This document shows positions 26,664 to 35,344 of a DNA stretch of 55,522 bases, in pieces; position 1 is the stretch's first letter; every line of letters begins with the position of its first letter. The translations under genes and the position numbers were made by a program. Source of the DNA: Zobellia amurskyensis (GTDB lineage Bacteria > Bacteroidota > Bacteroidia > Flavobacteriales > Flavobacteriaceae); assembly GCF_009725985.1 (NCBI RefSeq), contig NZ_RCNR01000029.1, forward strand, positions 1 through 55,522. Reading direction: 5' to 3'. Below the pieces are notes generated by a model. It was not told the origin of the DNA and searched no databases. It saw nothing but the letters and a program-made list of their open reading frames with translations.

Positions 26664-28985
26664 ATGAAAGTATGTATAGCCGAAAAACCATCTGTTGCGC
26701 GAGAAATAGCTTCCGTTCTTGGTGCCAACGCTAAACATGATGGCTACTACGAAGGCAGTGGTTATGCAGTAACCTACACCTTTGGACATCTTTGTACACT
26801 TAAAGAGCCAAACGATTATAGACCACATTGGAAAAGTTGGGATTTAAATAATTTGCCAATGCTGCCAGTACATTTTGAAACTAAAGTGACTAAAGATGCT
26901 GGTATTCAAAAACAGTTTAAGATTGTAAAACAATTATTTGATAGAGCGGATGTTGTTATAAACTGTGGTGATGCGGGGCAAGAAGGGGAGTTGATACAAC
27001 GTTGGGTGTTAAATCAAGCGAACTATAAAGGCAAGGTTGAACGGCTTTGGATTTCGTCATTGACCACCGAAGCTATAAAAGAAGGTTTCAAAAACTTAAA
27101 ACCATCTGCAGATTACGATAATTTATATTACGCAGGTTATTCCCGTGCTATTGGCGATTGGCTATTGGGAATGAATGCAACCCGTTTGTATACTTTAAAA
27201 CATGGTGGTTACAAACAGGTATTGTCAGTTGGTCGTGTGCAGACACCCACATTAGCTATGTTGGTAAACCGGTTTAAGGAAATAGAAAATTTTAAACCGG
27301 AACCTTATTGGGAATTGCAGACCCTCTATCGCGATACGTTGTTCAGTTATGAAGAAGGTCGTTTTCTTAAAGTAGAAGATGGCAAGAAACTGGCGAATAT
27401 TGTAAAAGAACACGATTTCGATATTGTTTCTATTGCTAAAAAGGCAGGCAATGAATATGCTCCAAAGTTATTTGATTTAACAGGTTTGCAGGTTTACTGC
27501 AATACCAAGTTTGGTTTTAGTGCAGACGAAACATTGAAGATCGTTCAAAAATTATATGAGCAAAAAGTAGTTACTTATCCTAGAGTTGACACCACGTTTT
27601 TACCAAACGATATATATCCAAAAGTCCCTAAAATGCTAAGTGATTTGACTAATTATACTACTTTAACAGCACCTTTACAGGGTAAAAAACTGAAGAAAAC
27701 CAAAAAGGTTTTCGATGATAGTAGAGTAACTGATCACCACGCTATAATACCAACTGGGCAGCAAATGAAATTGCAATACAACCAACAACAGGTTTACGAT
27801 ATTATTGTACGCCGTTTTATTGCTGTGTTTTATCCAGATTGTAAAGTCTCGAACACTACAGTAGTTGGAAAGGCGGAAAAAGTAAAATTTAAAACCACCG
27901 GAAAGGAAGTTTTGGAAAAAGGTTGGCGTGTTGTTTTCGAAACACCGAATGCACCATTTAAAGAATCTGGAATGCTACCGGCATTTGAAAAAGGCGAGAA
28001 GGGACCCCATGAACCTTCATTTCTTGAGAAACAGACCAAGCCTCCAAAGCAATATACCGAAGCTTCACTTTTGCGCGCCATGGAAACAGCAGGTAAAAAA
28101 GTCGATGACGAAGAACTTCGTGAGTTAATGAAAGAGAACGGTATCGGTAGACCATCTACGCGGGCTAATATTATTGAAACTTTATTCCGTAGAAAATATA
28201 TAAAACGAAATAAAAAGCAAGTATTACCAACAGATACCGGCATTCGATTAATCGATACTATTCAAAATGAAATGCTCAAATCTGCCGAACTTACAGGTAA
28301 ATGGGAAAAGCAATTAAAGGATATCGAAAAAGGTACTTTTAGCGCTGGTAGTTTTATCAAACAGATGAAGCAAATGGTAGATCAATTGGTTTATGATGTA
28401 CGAAGTGAAACTAGAAAGGCTAATATTTCGGCTGTAAATAATAACCCGGTATCGGCTACTGTGGTAAAAGATAAAGTAGTTAAAAAATCTACAGGAATAG
28501 TATCGGAAGTTTGTCCTAAATGTAAAAAGGGAACCATTCGTAAAGGAAAATCTGCTTATGGGTGCTCTGAGTTTAATAAGACTTGCGATTTTATAATTCC
28601 ATTTAAATTTGAAGGTAAGAATATTGCAGAAAAACAATATATACAATTATTGCAAAAAGGGTCTACGGTAAACTTAAAAGGGTTTAAGATTAATAGTGTC
28701 GATATTGAAGGACTTGTTAGGTTTGATGAAAATTATCGATTAAAGTTAGAACCTAAAAAAAAGCAATTGAACACTAAAAGTATAGGCGATTCAGTTGCAC
28801 CCTATGAAGATACTAATTGTCCTAAATGTAAAAATGGAACCATTATTAAAGGTAAAACAGCCTATGGTTGTAGCCAATATAAAGCGGGCTGCGATTTTAG
28901 GTTTAGTTATGACGCTATTCGTGAAAAAGCAAATGGACAACCACTCACTAAAGATTTAGTTTTCAAAATATTTAGAGAAAACTAA
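26664..28985 (+). CDS. topB: DNA topoisomerase III
   Basis: The 773-residue type IA topoisomerase opens MKVCIAEKPSVAREIASVLG (Toprim domain) with the acidic NCGDAGQEGELIQRWV near residue 95. The active site is in TYPRVDTTFLP with Tyr305 as the DNA-linking residue. DHHAIIPTG and ENGIGRPSTRANIIETL follow. Two C4 zinc fingers end the protein (CPKCKKGTIRKG at about residue 617 and CPKCKNGTIIKG at about 719), as in TopB. It resolves single-stranded links between replicating or recombining DNA. The gene ends 24 bases before the first tRNA-fMet-derived repeat. Extra TopB copies are common on mobile elements of Bacteroidota, so this one may be cargo of an older integration, but it could equally be the housekeeping copy. 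Confidence 0.95.
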   Translation: MKVCIAEKPSVAREIASVLGANAKHDGYYEGSGYAVTYTFGHLCTLKEPNDYRPHWKSWDLNNLPMLPVHFETKVTKDAGIQKQFKIVKQLFDRADVVINCGDAGQEGELIQRWVLNQANYKGKVERLWISSLTTEAIKEGFKNLKPSADYDNLYYAGYSRAIGDWLLGMNATRLYTLKHGGYKQVLSVGRVQTPTLAMLVNRFKEIENFKPEPYWELQTLYRDTLFSYEEGRFLKVEDGKKLANIVKEHDFDIVSIAKKAGNEYAPKLFDLTGLQVYCNTKFGFSADETLKIVQKLYEQKVVTYPRVDTTFLPNDIYPKVPKMLSDLTNYTTLTAPLQGKKLKKTKKVFDDSRVTDHHAIIPTGQQMKLQYNQQQVYDIIVRRFIAVFYPDCKVSNTTVVGKAEKVKFKTTGKEVLEKGWRVVFETPNAPFKESGMLPAFEKGEKGPHEPSFLEKQTKPPKQYTEASLLRAMETAGKKVDDEELRELMKENGIGRPSTRANIIETLFRRKYIKRNKKQVLPTDTGIRLIDTIQNEMLKSAELTGKWEKQLKDIEKGTFSAGSFIKQMKQMVDQLVYDVRSETRKANISAVNNNPVSATVVKDKVVKKSTGIVSEVCPKCKKGTIRKGKSAYGCSEFNKTCDFIIPFKFEGKNIAEKQYIQLLQKGSTVNLKGFKINSVDIEGLVRFDENYRLKLEPKKKQLNTKSIGDSVAPYEDTNCPKCKNGTIIKGKTAYGCSQYKAGCDFRFSYDAIREKANGQPLTKDLVFKIFREN

Positions 28986-29009
28986 ACCGTTGTTCTTGAA
29001 TACGTTAAT

Positions 29010-29162
29010 CTTAGTAGCGGGGACTGGACTCGAACCAACGACCTTCGGGTTATGAGCTCTCTGTTTCAATTTTTGTCGACAGTTTTATTGGGCTCAACCG
29101 CTATGAAATTATAAAATCGTATGCAAAAACGTATGCAGTTTTAGTTTTCTGATTATTAATAA
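29010..29162. repeat. Left copy of 153-base direct repeat (att-like, from tRNA-fMet 3' half)
   Basis: These 153 bases recur at 44192-44344 with a single mismatch (29038 A versus 44220 G). The first part is the reverse complement of a tRNA 3' half; the rest is a non-tRNA arm that contains CGTATGCA twice (29118-29125 and 29130-29137), spaced like integrase arm sites. Weaker similarity continues to about 29188. The pair flanks a self-contained fructan locus, which is what tandem integration at a tRNA gene produces. Confidence 0.85.
29015..29057 (-). pseudogene. Fragment of initiator tRNA-fMet(CAT), 3' half only
   Basis: Read on the minus strand the fragment has the anticodon loop CTCATAA, the CCCGA 3' side of the anticodon stem typical of initiator tRNA, the T-arm with TTCGAGT, the acceptor strand CCCCGCT and discriminator A. 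The 5' half (acceptor, D-arm, GGG side of the anticodon stem) is missing and replaced by unrelated sequence, so it cannot make a tRNA. The break at the anticodon loop is a usual crossover point for tyrosine recombinases. Copy 1 has a T in the T-stem where copy 2 has C, weakening one pair. Confidence 0.75.
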
Positions 29163-29337
29163 TATTTTGAGCAATTTATATAAAAAAGGGGCGATAAAAT
29201 ACTTTTTGAAGTGAATATTTTGAACTGTTAATTGAGACTTCTTTAAAATATGCACAGAGAATAGAACACTACAATCTCATTTGTAAAAGGTAACTATCTC
29301 TAAATTTCCTTAAGTTTACCCAAAGCCAGCTTAGCAA

Positions 29338-30465
29338 ATGATTTTTAGAAAGTACGTTTTATCGGTATGTATTACTCTCGTGATTCTTTTATTTTCTGCT
29401 TGTGTGGAACAAACATCGGAAAACAAGATTCGTATTGGTTTTTCACAAGCGATGACCAACGACGATTGGCGTCGTTCAATGAATAATGCCATGTTGCTTC
29501 AGACTTCGTTACACCCCAATATTGAATTGACCATTCGTGATGGAAATTATGAAGTAGAAAAGCAGATAGAGCAAGTAGAAGGTCTTATTGCGGACAGTCT
29601 TGATATTATAATAGTGTCTCCCATACAATCTAAACCCATAACTCCTGTTGTTGAAAAAGCTTTAAATCTGGGTATACCTGTTTTGGTGGTAGACCGTAAA
29701 ACCGAGAATCAAAAATATACTGCTTATTTAGGTGCTGATAATATAGAGGTAGGCAGAAATGCCGCTAAAGAAATTATTGCATCCAATACCAAAGATTCCA
29801 TTAGAATTATAGAAATAAAAGGTCTATTAGGGTCCTCTCCCGCAGAAGAAAGAAGTATTGGTTTCCACCAGACAATAGACCAATACCCCATGACAAAAGC
29901 TGTTGCCAGTATAGAGGGTGATTGGGAAAAAGAATCTATTCAGCAAAAGTTTAAAACATTATTAGAAGAGAATCCTAATGTAGATTACGTTTTTGCACAT
30001 AATGACAGAATGGCCGTTGGGGCTTGGGAAGTAGCTAGAAACATGGGGCTTGAGCACCAAATAGATTTTATTGGAGTAGATGGGCTTTCAGGTCCCAATG
30101 GTGGAATACAGGCGGTAAAGGACAATATTTTAAAGGCTACCGTACTTTATCCCACGGGTGGTGATGAAGCCATAAAATTGGCGCTAAAAATTCTGAACAA
30201 AGAATTGGTGCCCAAGAACAATATTTTATCGACTACAATCATAAACGAGGTGAATGCCGATATTATGAAAAATCAGTTTGATAGAATAAATGAACAACAG
30301 AATAATATAGAACAACAACTATTCGCACTTGGTGATTTGGAGGACCGGTACTCTGCTCAAAGTAATTTACTAAAAATTGTAATGGCGCTTTTGGCTATAA
30401 TCTTAGCATTAGCGTTATATAGTATCTATTCGATTTTTGCAATTCGAAAAAAAATAGACAGTTAG
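29338..30465 (+). CDS. HTCS sensor part: periplasmic sugar-binding domain and membrane anchor (frame-broken)
   Basis: The 375-residue frame has a signal segment (LVILLFSAC), a type I periplasmic-binding-protein domain (residues 30-320; NKIRIGFSQAMTNDDWRRSM, IIIVSPIQSKPITPVVEKAL, VFAHNDRMAVGAWEVARNMG) and a membrane helix near 345-370. It then stops. The following bases in the -1 frame continue without a stop as NRQLELTNTKITVQRNQIEK into the histidine kinase at 30531. The break is at the A8 run 30447-30454. This layout matches the fructose-sensing HTCS BT1754 of Bacteroides, whose sensor is also a binding-protein fold, and the adjacent GH32, transporter and fructokinase genes fit fructose or fructan sensing. 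Whether the protein is made whole depends on slippage or on an assembly error. Confidence 0.85.
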   Translation: MIFRKYVLSVCITLVILLFSACVEQTSENKIRIGFSQAMTNDDWRRSMNNAMLLQTSLHPNIELTIRDGNYEVEKQIEQVEGLIADSLDIIIVSPIQSKPITPVVEKALNLGIPVLVVDRKTENQKYTAYLGADNIEVGRNAAKEIIASNTKDSIRIIEIKGLLGSSPAEERSIGFHQTIDQYPMTKAVASIEGDWEKESIQQKFKTLLEENPNVDYVFAHNDRMAVGAWEVARNMGLEHQIDFIGVDGLSGPNGGIQAVKDNILKATVLYPTGGDEAIKLALKILNKELVPKNNILSTTIINEVNADIMKNQFDRINEQQNNIEQQLFALGDLEDRYSAQSNLLKIVMALLAIILALALYSIYSIFAIRKKIDS

Positions 30466-30530
30466 AGCTTACCAATACTAAGATTACCGTACAACGGAAT
30501 CAAATAGAAAAAATAGCCAAAGAGGTAAAG

Positions 30531-32090
30531 TTGAGTAACGAAGCAAAATTCAATTTCTTCACAGGGCTGTCACATGAATTTAAGACACCTATTACTTTGA
30601 TAATTAGTGCTATGGAGTCACTTCACGAAATAGCTAAGGACAAGGGGGTGAAAATGCTGAATGAGGTAGAGTTAGTACACAATAACTCTAACCGATTACT
30701 TAGGCTTATAAATCAGCTTTTGGATTTCAGAAAAGTGGAAGATCGTAAATTTACGTTAAGGGCATCTAAAACTAATTTATTTGAGTTTTCTGAAAATATC
30801 ACAAACGATTTTAAGAGAGAAGCAAAAAAACGAAACATCAGTTTCAAATTAAGTTCGAACAATCTGGACTTGGAATTGTTCATAGACCGTAACCTGATGG
30901 ATAAGGTTTATTTTAATTTATTGTCCAATGCGTTTAAGTTTACGCCCGATAATGGAAAGATAGAGATTACCATTGAGGATGCTGAAAATAAGAACACTGT
31001 AGATATTTGCTTCAAAGATTCAGGTATAGGAATACCAGAAAAAGATATGGCAAAGGTATTTCAAGCTTTTTTTAAAGGGTCAAACAACCGAAAGAATAGC
31101 TCGGGAATCGGGTTACATTTAAGTAAGGAATTTGTGGAAATGCACAAAGGCTCTATTCAAGTTAAATCACTGCATGGGTCGGAATTTATCGTAACACTTT
31201 ATAAAGGGCAAGCTCATTTTGATGAAAATGAAATTATTACAGAACAGGATTTAATAGATACCAGTATCATTGATTTTACCTCTGAATACCTTATGGACGA
31301 TAATTACCTGATTCAGGCGCCCACGGATGAAACGGAGAAATATTCTATTTTGATTGTAGAAGATAACCGAGACCTTTCTGCATTTTTAAAGAATAAATTG
31401 CAATTGGAGTATGATGTTTATTTGTCAGATGGTATGGATGCCGTTGAAAAAGCTTTAGAAACCATTCCTGATATTATATTATGTGATGTAAACCTACCTG
31501 ATAAAAATGGATTTGAAATCTGTGAAATACTAAAAAAAGATTTACGTACTTCTCATATTCCAACAATAATATTAACTGCCTTGGGTGATCAAGAATCGTA
31601 TTTAAAAGGTTTGCAATCCGGAGCCGATTTGTATTTGACCAAGCCATTTAGTTACTCTATTTTAATTCAATCTATCAAGTCTCTACTATACAATAGAGAA
31701 AAGCTTAGGTTCTATTATACCAGTAACATCCATAAAATAGAGCAAATAGATTTATTTGGTAATATAGAGCAGCAGTTTATCAATGAAATGAATAGCCTTA
31801 TCAAGGACAATTTAGGAAACTCTGATTTTTCTGTAGAAAATTTGGCTGAAAATTTAAAGATTTCTAGAGTTCAGTTATATCGAAAGGTAAAAGCGATAAT
31901 GGGAATTAGCATCAGTGATTATATCAGTAAAATTCGCCTGGAAAAAGCAAAATCGATGCTAGAAAACAGCTCTTTGAGTATATCAGAAATAGCATATTCA
32001 ACAGGCTTTTCTTCCCCAAATTATTTCTCCACAGCTTTTAAGAACAGTTATGGGACTTCTCCGGGTACTTTTCGCAAGTCCATTTCGTAG
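30531..32090 (+). CDS. HTCS output part: histidine kinase, receiver and AraC-type DNA-binding domain (frame-broken)
   Basis: This frame carries HisKA (FFTGLSHEFKTPITLIISAME; phospho-His codon at 30573), an HATPase domain with SGIGIPEKDM and SSGIGLHLSKEF, a receiver domain with the phospho-acceptor in IILCDVNLPDKNG, and a C-terminal AraC helix-turn-helix (FSVENLAENLKISRVQLYRK, ISEIAYSTGFSSPNYFSTAF). The TTG at 30531 is only the first possible start; the frame is open upstream to the A8 run at 30447-30454 and joins the sensor frame there by -1. Alone, this part would be a soluble kinase without sensor. It is the only regulator of the fructan cluster and should activate it. Confidence 0.88.
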   Translation: MSNEAKFNFFTGLSHEFKTPITLIISAMESLHEIAKDKGVKMLNEVELVHNNSNRLLRLINQLLDFRKVEDRKFTLRASKTNLFEFSENITNDFKREAKKRNISFKLSSNNLDLELFIDRNLMDKVYFNLLSNAFKFTPDNGKIEITIEDAENKNTVDICFKDSGIGIPEKDMAKVFQAFFKGSNNRKNSSGIGLHLSKEFVEMHKGSIQVKSLHGSEFIVTLYKGQAHFDENEIITEQDLIDTSIIDFTSEYLMDDNYLIQAPTDETEKYSILIVEDNRDLSAFLKNKLQLEYDVYLSDGMDAVEKALETIPDIILCDVNLPDKNGFEICEILKKDLRTSHIPTIILTALGDQESYLKGLQSGADLYLTKPFSYSILIQSIKSLLYNREKLRFYYTSNIHKIEQIDLFGNIEQQFINEMNSLIKDNLGNSDFSVENLAENLKISRVQLYRKVKAIMGISISDYISKIRLEKAKSMLENSSLSISEIAYSTGFSSPNYFSTAFKNSYGTSPGTFRKSIS

Positions 32091-32329
32091 TGGTATGATA
32101 ATCAGACCATACTTTTACTTTCTTTAATGTAACAATTTTAAACTTCAAGTAACAAAAGTATAACTCCACCATTTTGGCTAATGTTAAAAACGAATCGTAA
32201 CTATTTGATTATAAGCTAAATAGCAATTACTTTGAATTTCTTAACGAAATCACAATAGATTGCAACATCAGTAAAATACATTACTATATTTTGAGAATAC
32301 TTTAGTCGTGACAATATATAATTACGATT

Positions 32330-33697
32330 ATGAGAAAAATATGGATTTGGTCTATTACGGCAGCACTGGCAGGTTTCCTGTTCGGGTTTGATACCGTAGT
32401 TATCTCAGGTGCTGATAAAAAACTTCAGGTCTTATGGGATTCTTCAGACGTGTTTCATGGTACAGTTGTAATGGCAATGGCATTATGGGGTACAGTTTTA
32501 GGTGCAATTTTGGGTGGGATTCCTACTAACAAGCTTGGCAGAAAGAAAACATTATTATGGATAGGTATACTTTATACTATATCCGCACTTGGTTCAGCAT
32601 TTGCCAATGACCCTATTACGTTTGCGGTCTTTAGATTTGTTGGAGGTCTGGGGGTTGGAGCTTCTACCATTGCTGCTCCGGCCTATATATCTGAAATAGC
32701 TCCGGCCAAGGACCGAGGAAAACTGGTAGGACTTTACCAGTTTAATATTGTATTCGGAATTCTGATAGCCTTCTTGTCTAATTATTTGTTAAGCGGTGTT
32801 GGGGAGAATGCTTGGCGTTGGATGATAGGGGTAGAAGCAATTCCGGCAATAATTTATACCCTGTTTGTATTAAGCGTTCCAAAAAGTCCCAGATGGTTAT
32901 TGACCAAAATGCGTGACGATGAGGCAAAAAAAGTATTACAGCTTATCAACCCAGACCAAGACCCTGAGGAATTGATGTTAGAATTAAAGACAGAAAGTGA
33001 GAGCACGGTTTCCGGCGAAAATATTTTTATTAAAAAATATAGGTTCCCTCTCATATTAGCTTTCTTAATTGCGTTGTTTAACCAGTTTTCTGGCATCAAT
33101 GCGTTCTTATATTATGCCCCAAGAATTTTTGAAGAAGCCGGCCTAGGAGAAAGCACAGCACTTTTAAGCAGTATAGGAATCGGAATTACCAACATGCTTT
33201 TTACTCTTTTGGGAGTCTTTCTCATAGACAGGCTTGGAAGAAAGCAACTGATGTATATCGGTTCGGTTGGGTATATAATTTCTTTATCATTAGTGGCTTG
33301 TGCTTTTTTCTTTAATTGGGAAGGCATGGCGGTCCCCATTTTCTTATTTCTTTTCATTGCCGCACATGCCATAGGACAGGGAACTGTAATCTGGGTATTT
33401 ATCTCTGAGATTTTCCCAAATCATTTAAGGGGTTCGGGCCAATCGTTTGGTAGCTCTATACATTGGGTTTTAGCGGCAATTATACCTTCTCTGGTCCCGG
33501 TACTGTTTAGTACTATCGGTGCCGGACCTGTATTTGCCTTTTTTGCTTTTATGATGTTCTTGCAGCTCTTGTTCGTAGTGTTTATGATGCCTGAGACCAA
33601 AGGAATTTCGTTAGAGGATCTTAGCAAAACCTTATCAAAAGGGAGGAAAAATACAACGGATGAAATGATTAGTCTAGATGAACAAAAGGCGAACTGA
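32330..33697 (+). CDS. MFS sugar porter, probable fructose/hexose transporter
   Basis: The 455-residue protein has 12 predicted membrane helices and sugar-porter motifs: LAGFLFGFDTVVISGA in helix 1, GRKKTL after helix 2, the PKSPRWLL and MPETKG variants, and IDRLGRKQLMYIG between halves. It imports hexoses across the inner membrane, probably by proton symport. It begins 239 bases after the regulator and heads the operon; GH32 follows 21 bases later. Fructose as the substrate is inferred from the neighbouring GH32 and fructokinase genes. Confidence 0.9.
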   Translation: MRKIWIWSITAALAGFLFGFDTVVISGADKKLQVLWDSSDVFHGTVVMAMALWGTVLGAILGGIPTNKLGRKKTLLWIGILYTISALGSAFANDPITFAVFRFVGGLGVGASTIAAPAYISEIAPAKDRGKLVGLYQFNIVFGILIAFLSNYLLSGVGENAWRWMIGVEAIPAIIYTLFVLSVPKSPRWLLTKMRDDEAKKVLQLINPDQDPEELMLELKTESESTVSGENIFIKKYRFPLILAFLIALFNQFSGINAFLYYAPRIFEEAGLGESTALLSSIGIGITNMLFTLLGVFLIDRLGRKQLMYIGSVGYIISLSLVACAFFFNWEGMAVPIFLFLFIAAHAIGQGTVIWVFISEIFPNHLRGSGQSFGSSIHWVLAAIIPSLVPVLFSTIGAGPVFAFFAFMMFLQLLFVVFMMPETKGISLEDLSKTLSKGRKNTTDEMISLDEQKAN

Positions 33698-33718
33698 GGT
33701 AATCTAAAAGAAAAATAA

Positions 33719-35332
33719 ATGAAAAATAAAATTTACAATTTCGTGATGATACTAGGGATTTTCGCAGCACTGTTTTCGTGTAAAGACATAGCGAATAAAA
33801 AAGATGGTCAGGTTCAAAAGATGCAGGATACTGTTGCTTTATCCAATGAAGACCTATATCGCCCCAATTTTCATTTTTCTCCTAAAAAAGGATGGATGAA
33901 CGACCCCAATGGCATGTTCTATTATAATGGCTATTACCATCTCTATTTTCAACACTATCCAGATGGGAACACCTGGGGACCTATGCATTGGGGTCACGCC
34001 ATAAGTACCGATATGATTAGCTGGAAAGAGCAGCCTATTGCCCTTTATCCTGATGAGCTGGGTTATATATTTTCGGGAAGCGCAGTGGTAGATGTAGATA
34101 ATACTTCCGGTTTTTCAGAGGATAGTAAAACCCCGGTAGTGGCCATGTTTACTTACCACGACATGGAAGCTGAAAAGGCGGGGAAAACTATTGATGAAAC
34201 TCAGGCAATAGCCTATTCGCTGAACGAAGGTCTAACTTATACGAAATTCAAGGGAAACCCGGTTATTGCAAATCCCAACATACCGGACTTTAGAGATCCA
34301 AAAGTAAATTGGGACGAAGATCGAAAGCAGTGGACTATGGTCTTGGCGGCAGGACAGGAAATTATGTTCTATGCCTCCAAAGATTTAAAGCAATGGGAGT
34401 TGCTGTCCACATTTGGAGAAGGTATAGGAAACCATAACGGCGTTTGGGAATGTCCTGATTTTTTTCATCTTCCAGTTAAAGGAACAGATGAAACCAAGTG
34501 GGTATTGCTAGTGAGCATAAACCCTGGTGGTCCTAACAGCGGTTCCGCTACACAGTATTTTGTAGGAGATTTTGATGGAAAGACTTTCAAAATAGATGAA
34601 ACTTTTCAAAAGGAGCTTGCCAAGGAACATAGTTTTTGGGTAGATCATGGCCGCGATAATTATGCAGGAGTTACCTGGTCCAATGTTACTACGGCAGACG
34701 GAGGTAAACTTTTTATCGGTTGGATGTCAAATTGGCTATATGCCAATGAAGTGCCTACTGAAAAATGGAGAAGTGCCAATACAGTAGCAAGAGAATTGGG
34801 CCTTATTAAAGGAACTAACACCTACAGGTTGGTTTCCAAACCGGTTAAGGAGCTAAAGAACTACCGTGCAAAAAAAGTAGCGGATAGAGCTATTCCAATA
34901 CGCGGAAAAGCGATTTTGACTACTACAGAAACCATTAGTCTATCTAAAACTGAAATTAATTTTTCTATTTCGGAACTGGTTCAGGCGAAGTACACTTTTT
35001 CCCTCTCTAACAAACAAGGAGATAGTTTAACATTTGGGTACGACGCTAAAATCAACAAATATTTTATAAACCGGGATAATTCGGGAAAAACCGATTTCTC
35101 TCCAAAATTTTCAGACAGGCTCTCAACGGCCCCGCGAACGGCCCGTACAAAGGAGTGGACAGGAAAAATCCTTTTGGATAAAACGTCCATTGAACTTTTT
35201 TACGATGATGGGCAAACGGTAATGTCCGAAATATTCTTTCCCCACGCACCTTTTGAAACCTTATCGATAACCTCAGACCAAGACAACTTTACTCTCGACG
35301 CTTTGGAAATACATGAATTAAAATTTAACTAA
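33719..35332 (+). CDS. GH32 fructan beta-fructosidase / levanase-type lipoprotein
   Basis: The 537-residue protein has a lipoprotein signal (GIFAALFSCKD) and the GH32 five-blade propeller with all three catalytic motifs: W-M-N-D-P-N-G at residues 59-65 (Asp62 nucleophile), FRDPKV near 192 (transition-state Asp), and W-E-C-P-D with Glu244 as acid/base. A C-terminal beta-sandwich (about 390-537) follows. It cleaves beta-fructosidic bonds; exo-acting levanase, inulinase and sucrose hydrolase are all possible. Surface or periplasmic location follows from the lipobox. It lies 12 bases before susC in a tight operon. Confidence 0.93.
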   Translation: MKNKIYNFVMILGIFAALFSCKDIANKKDGQVQKMQDTVALSNEDLYRPNFHFSPKKGWMNDPNGMFYYNGYYHLYFQHYPDGNTWGPMHWGHAISTDMISWKEQPIALYPDELGYIFSGSAVVDVDNTSGFSEDSKTPVVAMFTYHDMEAEKAGKTIDETQAIAYSLNEGLTYTKFKGNPVIANPNIPDFRDPKVNWDEDRKQWTMVLAAGQEIMFYASKDLKQWELLSTFGEGIGNHNGVWECPDFFHLPVKGTDETKWVLLVSINPGGPNSGSATQYFVGDFDGKTFKIDETFQKELAKEHSFWVDHGRDNYAGVTWSNVTTADGGKLFIGWMSNWLYANEVPTEKWRSANTVARELGLIKGTNTYRLVSKPVKELKNYRAKKVADRAIPIRGKAILTTTETISLSKTEINFSISELVQAKYTFSLSNKQGDSLTFGYDAKINKYFINRDNSGKTDFSPKFSDRLSTAPRTARTKEWTGKILLDKTSIELFYDDGQTVMSEIFFPHAPFETLSITSDQDNFTLDALEIHELKFN

Positions 35333-35344
35333 AACTCAACTATT

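Noticed and set aside
27830-28243. 137-codon minus-strand frame inside topB
   Set aside because: It lies wholly inside the intact topB reading frame and has no protein-like motif; it is a shadow.
29015-29057. An intact tRNA-Met gene
   Set aside because: Only the 3' half from the anticodon loop onward is present; the 5' acceptor strand, D-arm and 5' anticodon stem are absent, in both copies.
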